NCBI GenBank assembly: GCA_027007865.1
Contig: JALTEE010000473.1
Coordinates: forward strand, 1-5,454
DNA length: 5,454 bases
Direction of reading: 5' to 3'
From: a bacterium
GTDB lineage: Bacteria; UBP14; UBA6098; B30-G16
The notes below the pieces were generated by a model. It was not told the origin of the DNA. It made no database searches and saw nothing but the letters and a program-made list of their open reading frames with translations. The position numbers and the translations under genes were made by a program. Positions within the stretch are counted from its first letter, which is position 1. Each line of letters begins with the position of its first letter. Of this stretch, positions 1 through 5,454 are shown piece by piece.

Positions 1-96
1 GAACAATTTTATTATCTGCTTCGGAGAATTTGTTCTGCTTGCGGGCCAAAAGCGTTCGCCTTTGCCGCCCGCAAGGACTACGATATATCCATCCAT
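1..96 (-). CDS. manC: Mannose-1-phosphate guanylyltransferase, N-terminal fragment (runs off left edge)
   Basis: This is the first 32 codons of a gene continuing beyond base 1. Read on the minus strand from the ATG at 94-96, it begins [18 protein letters not shown] and continues through ASRTNSPKQ to the window edge. This is the N-terminal nucleotide-binding signature of sugar-1-phosphate nucleotidyltransferases: the GGxGxRxWPxSR loop followed by PKQ. The FWP-x-SR form is the one typical of GDP-mannose pyrophosphorylases (ManC/CpsB/RfbM), cytoplasmic enzymes that make GDP-mannose from mannose-1-phosphate and GTP. GDP-mannose feeds capsule, O-antigen, exopolysaccharide or glycosylation pathways. 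The start is supported by GAGG placed 6 nt upstream. It follows the small membrane protein gene by 90 nt on the same strand, so it could be the last operon member or start its own unit. Only the N-terminus is visible, so whether a PMI domain is fused at the C-terminus cannot be judged. Other nucleotidyltransferases are less likely given FWP and PKQ. Confidence 0.88.
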   Translation of the reverse strand, partial: MDGYIVVLAGGKGERFWPASRTNSPKQIIKLF

Positions 97-102
97 TTTA
101 TA

Positions 103-106
103 CCTC
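103..106 (-). promoter_or_regulatory. Ribosome binding site for the mannose-1-phosphate guanylyltransferase gene
   Basis: GAGG on the minus strand, followed by the 6-nt spacer TATAAA and then the ATG at 94-96. It picks this ATG over other possible starts. The spacer also resembles a -10 box, but its position directly against the start codon makes that role unlikely. Confidence 0.7.
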
Positions 107-158
107 AATTTTAACGAACTGTTGGAGAAAATATTTTTTTAGCCACTGAACTTCGAAT

Positions 159-182
159 TTTATATCACACTATCGGTGTCAA
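159..182 (-). promoter_or_regulatory. Possible promoter in the 90-nt gap before the guanylyltransferase gene
   Basis: The gap between the small membrane protein stop (187) and the guanylyltransferase start (96) is AT-rich. On the minus strand it carries TGATATAAA at 167-159, one mismatch from an extended -10 (TGnTATAAT). A perfect TTGACA lies at 182-177, but only 12 nt from the TATAAA, too close for a standard sigma-70 -35/-10 pair; the extended -10 would have to act on its own. A weak 4-bp inverted repeat (ACAC-CGATA-GTGT) sits between the two. The rest of the gap, down to 97, holds only A/T runs and the ribosome binding site. I see no strong terminator hairpin. The call rests on motif resemblance alone, and promoter consensus differs in some FCB lineages. 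Confidence 0.25.
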
Positions 183-186
183 AATC

Positions 187-315
187 TCACTTGTCCGATA
201 TCTGTTGCGTGTCATCCGATTTATTTTTACGAACAGCGATTGCGACAGACCATCCGAGTCCGCCGAACAAAACAGCAGACACGATAATCAGCACTATCCA
301 GCCTGAAATCGACAT
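187..315 (-). CDS. Small single-pass membrane protein, 42 aa, resembling MetS-type NSS transporter small subunits
   Basis: The ORF reads ATG at 313-315 to TGA at 187-189. The protein starts MSISGWIVLIIVSAVLFGG and continues LGWSVAIAVRKNKSDD, ending in a polar tail (TQQISDK). There is one hydrophobic helix (about residues 6-28), then a basic RKNK cluster and a charged tail. By the positive-inside rule this predicts N-out/C-in topology in the inner membrane. The very short length, the N-terminal polar MS, the helix with a GGLxW motif and the basic end recall the MetS family of small accessory subunits of sodium-dependent NSS-family methionine/alanine importers; that match is from memory of the family pattern. 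No transporter gene is visible next to it: the neighbours are an outer-membrane protein upstream and a guanylyltransferase downstream. The role may therefore be different, such as a membrane peptide of the envelope operon. A perfect AGGAGG 7 nt upstream, overlapping the previous stop, strongly supports translation. It begins 11 nt after that gene ends. Confidence 0.75.
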   Translation of the reverse strand: MSISGWIVLIIVSAVLFGGLGWSVAIAVRKNKSDDTQQISDK

Positions 316-322
316 TGTTATC

Positions 323-328
323 CCTCCT
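323..328 (-). promoter_or_regulatory. Ribosome binding site for the 42-aa membrane protein, overlapping the upstream stop codon
   Basis: AGGAGG on the minus strand with a 7-nt spacer (GATAACA) before the ATG at 313-315. Its first two bases are also the AG of the TAG stop (327-329) of the outer-membrane protein gene, an arrangement typical of translational coupling. A full-strength site at this spacing is the best evidence that the tiny ORF is a real gene. Confidence 0.85.
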
Positions 329-3218
329 ATTTCGATTCGGGGAGTTTTTCGGACTTCATTTCGAGAAGAACTCTTCTGTTCACAGTTCTTCCCTCGGGCA
401 AATCATTATTGCCTATAAGTATATTTTCAGCCGTTTTCTTTTTGGCATTCCATATACGAACTTTATACGGTATCCGCTCGCCATATCCTTTTGCTTTAAG
501 CGTAACATGATGGTCTGCGAGCCATTTGTCGAGTTGCGCGTTCGTGTCGAGTTTCAGGAGATATTTCATATATTTTCTAATTTTTTGCAGTTCTCGTTCT
601 GCACGCTGTTTTGAAAGCGCAATGTTCGCATATTCGGGACCTATCGAGTCGGTGTATCCTGCAACGGTAGCAGTTAATTGAAACTGTCCCTTTTGAGCGC
701 GATATATGAGTCTGCGAGCCACATATTCTATACGAGATTCCAGAAACTTCGACGCCGGCGTATCCTGATTAAACATAAATATCACGATGACGAGGCTCTC
801 GATTCGCTTTCCCTGTTTGGAAATCCGGATGCCCATAGTGTCGGATGTGGTAACGAGTTTCTCGCCCATTTTATCCCAAATCTGCAATTTTGCGAAATAT
901 TTTTCATCGAAATCGAGAAGCATTCCCGCTTCGTCTCGCCAATCCCAGGCTATCCCTTTTGGAACTTGCCCTTTTCCAGCGGCGAGCAGTCGCACAGTGT
1001 TTCCGTGGTCATCTACAATACTGACAGCGAAACTATCGACGCCTGCATCGACATCAGCGTCTATCTTCACAAGATTTTCTTCGTTGCCTTCGATTGTGTA
1101 ATCTTCAAGAACTCTATCTGCTTCCTTCGGTCTGAATACGACGCCCTCGGGATTTGGGAAAATCCATACTTCGTTAGACGGTGCGGATTTTTCATATCCC
1201 TGATGAACATAAATTCTCTGTGCAAGTTCTGGACCGAGTTTATCCTTAATCCAATTTGCGACATTCGCCGCCCTTTTGAAAGCGATATCAGCACCTTCTT
1301 CATCTCCTTCCATAGCATATCCTTCAACGAGAATGATAACTTCATTATCATTTTTAAGTAGTGAACGCATATTGCCGATAAATCTGGCAGCATCTTCGGT
1401 ATTTGCGGGCTCGGTGGATGTTCCCGAGAATGGAACCTTTACAAGAAATTCGTTTCCTTCGGTGAACCACGCATTTATTTCGACTCTGCGGTTCTCGTTC
1501 TCCATCATTTTTTTGTCTCTTGCGATGACTTGCTCGGCAGGAATTCCCGCACGGGATTCGGACATATCGTATCTTGTGGTTCGGACATTAACCCTATCGG
1601 ACGGTGCCCCGAGCGATACAATGCGATTTTTGACAGCATTGCCGCGGTCTATTGCGAGTTTTTGCGGGTCAGCAACATCGTCCGTTGTTTTATCGTAATA
1701 ACCGTGAAGGTCGATTTTTACATCGGGATTGCTCTTTAGACGATTTGCGATAATAGAGAGCATCCTGTCGTATCTTTTATTAACTTCTGTGGAATTTTTA
1801 TCAAAAAATACGATTGGAACAATCGGCTCCTCTTCTTGATATAGCAATAATTTAGATACTTTAAGGCTTTTATTCTCAGGCGCAATAATTCCTTCCGGCT
1901 TCTTATACACAGAGACATCCGCAAAACCGACATTATTATCCTCATCGACTTCTTCCACTTTGCCTTTGACAGCAGGCAGATTTTTTGCATAATCGTCCAC
2001 AGCGACATAAATTGTATATTCTCCTTTTGCGGGAGGCATCCATTTCACTTTCAGCGGGATAGTTTCGCCCGGCTTAACAGTTACTTTTTCGACAGGCACC
2101 GCAAGCACCCAATTGCCGTTCGCATCCTGATAATAAAGCGACACGGGAACTTTCTTCTCGATTTTCTCGCCGCGGTTTTCTATCTGAGCAGAAATTGTCG
2201 CTTCCTGACCGAGAATTAGTCTGTTCGGGACGATGCCAACCGAGTTTTCTACGATGGCGAGGTCTTCCAAGGGAACAGGCGGCGGCTCGACAAATAGATT
2301 GAAACCGACACGATGCGTGGTGAAATATTCCTTTGCCATTTCGGTCATAAGCGGATACAGCACGGCATAGTCGATTCCCCATGAGATTTTTTCGCCCCAG
2401 TGAGTGTATCCGAAGCCAAGTCCTACTTCGGAGCGGTTGTATCCTGCACGCATCGCGAAACTCTGCCCAAAATTTTTCTCCAGTCCGATGTGCATATCGA
2501 GATTGTTGTTGTCCGCCGCCTCGGTGCGATATTCCACTTCGAGAATCGGTTTGATAAAATCGAAGTCGAATTCCAATCCGCCGCGTATTTTCATCGGCTC
2601 TTTGCTCACACCTGTTTGAGATATAGATACATCGGGACTCATCAGATTTTTTACATCGACACCGACGGCGAGCCATTTTGCAGGACGATAATATATTCCC
2701 GCATCGGCGGAAAAAGCGCTGGATGATGTCCCATTATTGAGGATGAGCGGGTCGCTGGAATCGAAATTGTGAAAATTTGCCTCGTTGAAGCCGCTGCGGA
2801 ACAGGACGAAATTTGCGCCGAGAGAAAGACATTTGCCATCGGGTTCGCCGAATATGCGTTTCGCATATCCCAGCGTGAGAACGCCCTGCGAATATACATC
2901 GGACAGAAACTGCGTGTATGACAGTCCAACGGAACCGTATCGGAATTTTCTGTCGAGGTGGAGGACATATCCCAGTCCACCTTCCTGCAAAAAATCGTCG
3001 TTCAATCCGATATGAAATGCGGAGTAATCCAGCGATAATGCCATTCTTTTAAATGCGTCCATAGCACCTGGGTTCCATATCGGAGCGTTTCCGTCGAGCG
3101 ATGCGGCGGAATACGCTCCGCCCATACCGAGCGCTCGCGCAGATGTCTCATCGACCTGCGAAAATGCCGCTACGCAAAGCAGAAACATTATTAAACCTGT
3201 GATGAAAATGCGGTTCAT
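327..3218 (-). CDS. Outer-membrane PorV/UPF0164-like barrel fused to CARDB and three OmpA-like domains (963 aa)
   Basis: The start is the ATG at 3216-3218: it opens a signal peptide (residues 1-20, MNRIFITGLIMFLL then AAFSQ) and has AGGAGG 4 nt upstream. The open frame continues upstream to 3296, but that would bury the signal. Domains in order: residues 22-310, a beta-barrel opening with SARALGMGGAYSAAS and IWNPGAM, the hallmark of PorV/UPF0164/FadL-like outer-membrane proteins; 315-440, a CARDB Ig-like domain (NRG, VKPGE, DEDNN motifs); 463-586, OmpA-like domain 1 (GYYDK with D509, R525, NRRVEI); 588-700, a degenerate OmpA-like domain 2; 714-800, a FlgD-like Ig module (WDWRDEAG); 804-955, a canonical OmpA domain 3 (GYTDSIG, LSKQRA, NRRVLLE) with the putative diaminopimelate-binding pair D857 and R872. 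It probably sits in the outer membrane with its C-terminal half in the periplasm gripping peptidoglycan, serving as an anchor or secretion/assembly scaffold. The gene starts 32 nt after the ATPase gene. Domain calls are firm; the cellular role is inferred. Confidence 0.93.
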   Translation of the reverse strand: MNRIFITGLIMFLLCVAAFSQVDETSARALGMGGAYSAASLDGNAPIWNPGAMDAFKRMALSLDYSAFHIGLNDDFLQEGGLGYVLHLDRKFRYGSVGLSYTQFLSDVYSQGVLTLGYAKRIFGEPDGKCLSLGANFVLFRSGFNEANFHNFDSSDPLILNNGTSSSAFSADAGIYYRPAKWLAVGVDVKNLMSPDVSISQTGVSKEPMKIRGGLEFDFDFIKPILEVEYRTEAADNNNLDMHIGLEKNFGQSFAMRAGYNRSEVGLGFGYTHWGEKISWGIDYAVLYPLMTEMAKEYFTTHRVGFNLFVEPPPVPLEDLAIVENSVGIVPNRLILGQEATISAQIENRGEKIEKKVPVSLYYQDANGNWVLAVPVEKVTVKPGETIPLKVKWMPPAKGEYTIYVAVDDYAKNLPAVKGKVEEVDEDNNVGFADVSVYKKPEGIIAPENKSLKVSKLLLYQEEEPIVPIVFFDKNSTEVNKRYDRMLSIIANRLKSNPDVKIDLHGYYDKTTDDVADPQKLAIDRGNAVKNRIVSLGAPSDRVNVRTTRYDMSESRAGIPAEQVIARDKKMMENENRRVEINAWFTEGNEFLVKVPFSGTSTEPANTEDAARFIGNMRSLLKNDNEVIILVEGYAMEGDEEGADIAFKRAANVANWIKDKLGPELAQRIYVHQGYEKSAPSNEVWIFPNPEGVVFRPKEADRVLEDYTIEGNEENLVKIDADVDAGVDSFAVSIVDDHGNTVRLLAAGKGQVPKGIAWDWRDEAGMLLDFDEKYFAKLQIWDKMGEKLVTTSDTMGIRISKQGKRIESLVIVIFMFNQDTPASKFLESRIEYVARRLIYRAQKGQFQLTATVAGYTDSIGPEYANIALSKQRAERELQKIRKYMKYLLKLDTNAQLDKWLADHHVTLKAKGYGERIPYKVRIWNAKKKTAENILIGNNDLPEGRTVNRRVLLEMKSEKLPESK

Positions 3219-3222
3219 TGTG

Positions 3223-3228
3223 CCTCCT
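3223..3228 (-). promoter_or_regulatory. Ribosome binding site deciding the start of the outer-membrane protein gene
   Basis: AGGAGG on the minus strand, 4 nt (CACA) before the ATG at 3216-3218. It lies inside the 32-nt gap after the ATPase stop at 3251. With the signal peptide that follows, it fixes the start at 3218 and argues against the longer frame beginning at 3296, inside the ATPase coding sequence. Confidence 0.85.
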
Positions 3229-3250
3229 AAAATTTTATCGAAATATGTTT

Positions 3251-4477
3251 TTATACTCGCTTCAATTTTTTCCCGTGAGTTTGAGCTTCCATCCAAATAT
3301 ATATCGGAAAAAGTTCGTTGACAAATTTATATACACCTCTACCCGCTTCGGGTTCACTCTCGATTATTTTCAATTTCTTCAATCTTTGCAAAAAATTATT
3401 GAATACTTTTTTCTCAGGTTCATTAAGTTCTTTTTCTATACTGCTTTTCTTAAATTGGCTCGGCTCCGGTAATTCGATAAGAATGTTTCCAAGTTTTCGC
3501 AATATGGAGCGATAATTTTCGCTACGCAACGCACGATAAACCGTAGGACTGAGATATTTGTTTCCAACCCTGTCCGCTGCATCGAAAACTCCCATAAGAA
3601 CATCGCGTTCATCTATAACGCCGTCCTCGTCGAGCCAAAAAATCGAATCGCCGATTTCCTGCATAATTATCGGCAGTCCGGTGGAATATTTGACCATTTG
3701 TTCTAATCCGTTATTGCTAACTTTCATTCCAACACTGTGGAATGTTTTTAGAAAAAAGTCTTTCACCTCATCGTTTGCGAGATGTTCTATTTTAATCGGT
3801 CTAAAAATTCGCATCAGCGAAGGCTGCAGAGCGCACAGTCTTTCGCGCTGGCTCGATGTGCTTAAAAGCATAAAAGTTACCGGTAATTTTATCCCCCTGA
3901 CTGCGACACCATCGGAAAAACCTTTATACCAGTCGGCGAATTGCCTATTTCCCGTCAGCCCATTGATATCGTCTAAAATAATAAGCAAACCTGTTTTTCC
4001 CGCTTTTTCAATTTGCGATACTATGTTCGACAAAGTGATGTCGAAATTGTTCACGGAACTTCGCAGACCCTTTTTGTCGATGTTTAACTCGACTTGAACA
4101 CCCCAAAAACCGATTTTCTTTATATATTTTCCAAAAAAATCTTTTACACTATCGAACCAATTGCTTTTACCAATCTCCTCGAGTATGCGGACGACGATAT
4201 CTTTAACCACATCGCCGATTTTGCTGCTTCCTGCCAAAGATATGTGAACAGGAATCATATTATCTTTTCTTTCAACAATCGCTGAAACATAACTTGCAAG
4301 AGAACTTTTCCCTATTCCTCTATCACCATATATCAATACACTTTCGAGTTGCCTTTTCCCCAACGACGATGAGATATAGTTTCCGATTTCTTCGACCTGT
4401 TTTTTTCTTCCGACAAAAAATTCCACAGAAACGGGTCTTCCCGGTGAAAACGGACTGTCCGGTTTTTCATAAACCAT
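3251..4477 (-). CDS. ORC1/Cdc6-like P-loop ATPase (AAA_16 type) with C-terminal winged helix, function unknown (408 aa)
   Basis: A soluble protein with no signal peptide or membrane segment, so presumably cytoplasmic. Residues 21-31 (FVGRKKQVEEI) are the entry motif shared by ORC1/Cdc6-like, AAA_16 and STAND ATPases. Walker A is GDRGIGKS at 51-58 and Walker B is LLIILDD at 164-170, with Asp-Asp where many AAA+ proteins have Asp-Glu. LLSTSS at 204-209 is the likely sensor 1 strand, with arginines at 211 and 213 just after. GLPIIMQEIGD at 267-277 fits a sensor-2/lid helix. About 320-395 is helical and charged, with KKLKIIE and GRGVYKF fitting a winged helix. The architecture suggests ATP-dependent conformational switching and perhaps DNA or protein binding, but no function can be assigned. 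The ATG at 4475-4477 is chosen because GAGG lies 8 nt upstream; an upstream start at 4513 would overlap the preceding gene by 31 nt. The gene begins 5 nt after the surface protein gene stops. It resembles uncharacterised bacterial ATP-binding proteins known from metagenomes (from memory). Confidence 0.9.
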   Translation of the reverse strand: MVYEKPDSPFSPGRPVSVEFFVGRKKQVEEIGNYISSSLGKRQLESVLIYGDRGIGKSSLASYVSAIVERKDNMIPVHISLAGSSKIGDVVKDIVVRILEEIGKSNWFDSVKDFFGKYIKKIGFWGVQVELNIDKKGLRSSVNNFDITLSNIVSQIEKAGKTGLLIILDDINGLTGNRQFADWYKGFSDGVAVRGIKLPVTFMLLSTSSQRERLCALQPSLMRIFRPIKIEHLANDEVKDFFLKTFHSVGMKVSNNGLEQMVKYSTGLPIIMQEIGDSIFWLDEDGVIDERDVLMGVFDAADRVGNKYLSPTVYRALRSENYRSILRKLGNILIELPEPSQFKKSSIEKELNEPEKKVFNNFLQRLKKLKIIESEPEAGRGVYKFVNELFPIYIWMEAQTHGKKLKRV

Positions 4478-4482
4478 TTTAA

Positions 4483-5454
4483 TTACCTCATCACGCTCAC
4501 AGTTCCGTTGCACACAACTTTGCCATCGACAGAAATGATATATACATAAACTCCCTGCGGAACAATGTTGCCGTTGTCATCTTTACCTTCCCAAATCCAT
4601 TTACCATCGGTAGGCTGGTCGATTGTTCGCACAAGATGGTTGGTTCTATCGTAGATGAAAATTTTCTTTGTCATCTTTGTGCTGCGTATGTTGGGAAATG
4701 TAAATTCGGTTTTATCATTATAAGTGTCTTCGGGGTCTGGCGTTATGGGATTTATGCTTCGGGAGCACGGTGTCGGCGCGATTGTGAACGACCATTCGTG
4801 TGTAATCTGGTTCGGAGCGCAGTAGAGCGAGTCGTTCGGGAAATATGGGCTATCGGCGCAGGTAACCTGAACCGTTACGACTTCGCCGTCCACAAATGAT
4901 AATCCTGCATCGTCGGTGTTCACAATGAAATTGTTCAGCGAATGGAGCAGATGAGCGGTGATATCTGTTACACCATCGCTGTTGACAACGACAATTCGAA
5001 CGGACGATGTATCGAGTCCCGAAATTGCATTCGGGTCGGGTCCTGTGTCGGCGAGTGTGAACGAAATATCGAATGATAAATCCTGCACTTCGCTTCCATC
5101 GGGTGGATTTTGGTTAGAAATCGCCGGCGGAGTCACATCGACATAGAATATCCAGTCGAGAGTGTCTCCCGGAGCGCCGTATATATCGAACAGCGGGAAT
5201 AGTTGCACGACAACGGGACCGTTGCTGAACTCGTTTCCCGGACTCGGCTCAAATTGGATAATATCTCCGCCAGGGGGATAGATAATTTCCGCGTCACCAT
5301 ATCGATACAACTGCCCGTTCACATACAATCTGATACTATCGGGCTCGATTTCGGTCGAACATTGGACATCGATAAGAATTTTTTGGTCTTTGCACGATGT
5401 AATCACGCTTTCGGGAGGCACGATAAATTCCGCGCTTGGAGGATTTGTTGTAAA
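4483..5454 (-). CDS. Secreted multi-Ig-domain surface protein, C-terminal part, with FlgD-like/T9SS-like terminal module (5' end missing)
   Basis: The frame is open from the right edge (beginning FTTNPPSAEFIVPPES) to the TAA at 4483-4485, giving 323 visible residues. The GTG at 5421 is internal, so the true start lies outside the window. Two Ig/Big-like beta-sandwich modules follow each other (visible residues about 5-108 and 109-226), each with a proline-rich opening (NPPSAEF; TPPAISNQNPPDG) and a DSIRLYVNG- or SSVRIVVVN-type strand. This suggests a tandem array continuing upstream. The last ~95 residues form a FlgD-like Ig module: PITPDPEDTYND, KIFIYDRTNHLVRTI, WIWEGKDDNGN, PQGVYVYII, ending VSVMR. 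Such C-terminal modules are common on exported proteins of FCB bacteria and resemble T9SS sorting domains, so an extracellular or surface adhesin-like role is likely. Several Cys in the visible part may form disulfides. No catalytic motif is seen. It heads the visible operon, 5 nt before the ATPase gene. Whether the terminal module is a sorting signal or structural is uncertain. Confidence 0.9.
   Translation of the reverse strand, partial: FTTNPPSAEFIVPPESVITSCKDQKILIDVQCSTEIEPDSIRLYVNGQLYRYGDAEIIYPPGGDIIQFEPSPGNEFSNGPVVVQLFPLFDIYGAPGDTLDWIFYVDVTPPAISNQNPPDGSEVQDLSFDISFTLADTGPDPNAISGLDTSSVRIVVVNSDGVTDITAHLLHSLNNFIVNTDDAGLSFVDGEVVTVQVTCADSPYFPNDSLYCAPNQITHEWSFTIAPTPCSRSINPITPDPEDTYNDKTEFTFPNIRSTKMTKKIFIYDRTNHLVRTIDQPTDGKWIWEGKDDNGNIVPQGVYVYIISVDGKVVCNGTVSVMR
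4486..4489 (-). promoter_or_regulatory. Ribosome binding site of the ATPase gene inside the last codons of the surface-protein gene
   Basis: GAGG on the minus strand, formed by the final ATG-AGG codons (Met-Arg) of the upstream gene, just before its TAA stop. The spacer to the ATG at 4475-4477 is 8 nt. A terminating ribosome would sit on this site, so the two genes are probably translationally coupled. Confidence 0.7.

Noticed and set aside
165..178. Inverted repeat ACAC-CGATA-GTGT as a terminator after the small membrane protein gene
   Set aside because: The stem is only about 4 bp and is followed by GATATAAAA rather than a T-run on the minus strand. It is too weak to call.
176..418. An 80-codon plus-strand open frame near the left end
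   Set aside because: It overlaps the 42-aa minus-strand gene and the end of the outer-membrane protein gene; the minus-strand reading has a strong ribosome binding site and a coherent membrane helix.
678..1361. A 227-codon open frame on the plus strand, with shorter plus-strand frames at 787-1101 and 1276-1698
   Set aside because: All lie antisense inside the outer-membrane protein gene, whose domains cover the whole region. The translations are low-complexity, rich in Phe/Ser/Ile, and show no domain or ribosome binding site.
2074..2676. A 200-codon open frame on the minus strand in a different frame from the outer-membrane protein
   Set aside because: It falls within the barrel and CARDB coding region. 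Its Arg/Cys/Ser-rich translation is typical of an off-frame shadow.
3159..3218. Possible lipoprotein signal (FLLC) in the outer-membrane protein N-terminus
   Set aside because: The residues before the Cys do not fit a lipobox, and a standard signal peptidase I site near AAFSQ followed by a beta-barrel fits better.
3558..4097. A 179-codon open frame on the plus strand
   Set aside because: It is antisense to the ATPase gene, which has Walker motifs in the opposite frame. The translation shows no recognisable motif.
4478..4513. Upstream start for the ATPase at 4513
   Set aside because: It would overlap the surface-protein gene by 31 nt and add a polar 12-residue tail, whereas the ATG at 4477 has a well-spaced GAGG.

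Overview
The window looks like part of an envelope/surface gene cluster from a Gram-negative bacterium of the FCB type (Fibrobacterota-Chlorobiota-Bacteroidota and related candidate phyla such as Cloacimonadota or WOR-3-like lineages). This placement is an inference from protein architecture: a PorV/UPF0164-type outer-membrane barrel, OmpA peptidoglycan-binding domains, CARDB, and FlgD-like Ig C-terminal modules. The base composition is moderate and slightly AT-leaning. No rRNA, tRNA, CRISPR or mobile element is visible.

All genes lie on the minus strand, so transcription runs from high to low coordinates. In that order they are: (1) the C-terminal 323 codons of a large secreted multi-Ig-domain protein ending in a FlgD-like/T9SS-like module (4483-5454, open at the right edge); (2) a 408-aa ORC1/Cdc6-like P-loop ATPase with a C-terminal winged helix (3251-4477); (3) a 963-aa outer-membrane protein fusing a signal peptide, a PorV/UPF0164-like barrel, CARDB, and three OmpA-like domains with an Ig-like insert (327-3218); (4) a 42-aa single-pass membrane protein (187-315) resembling the small subunits of NSS-family (MetS-type) transporters; (5) the first 32 codons of a mannose-1-phosphate guanylyltransferase (1-96, open at the left edge).

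Genes 1 to 4 are separated by only 5, 32 and 11 nt, and each of genes 2 to 4 has a clear Shine-Dalgarno sequence. For genes 2 and 4 this sequence overlaps the end of the preceding gene, so genes 1 to 4 look like one operon with probable translational coupling. A 90-nt AT-rich gap precedes gene 5. It holds a possible extended -10 element and no convincing terminator.

Working model (inference): the multi-Ig protein is exported to the surface, and the barrel-CARDB-OmpA protein anchors in the outer membrane and on peptidoglycan as a possible partner or scaffold. This recalls the pairing of T9SS type-B cargo with PorP/SprF barrels in Bacteroidota. The ATPase has no obvious place in that scheme and is the most puzzling member. 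The guanylyltransferase points to GDP-mannose and surface polysaccharide synthesis next door.
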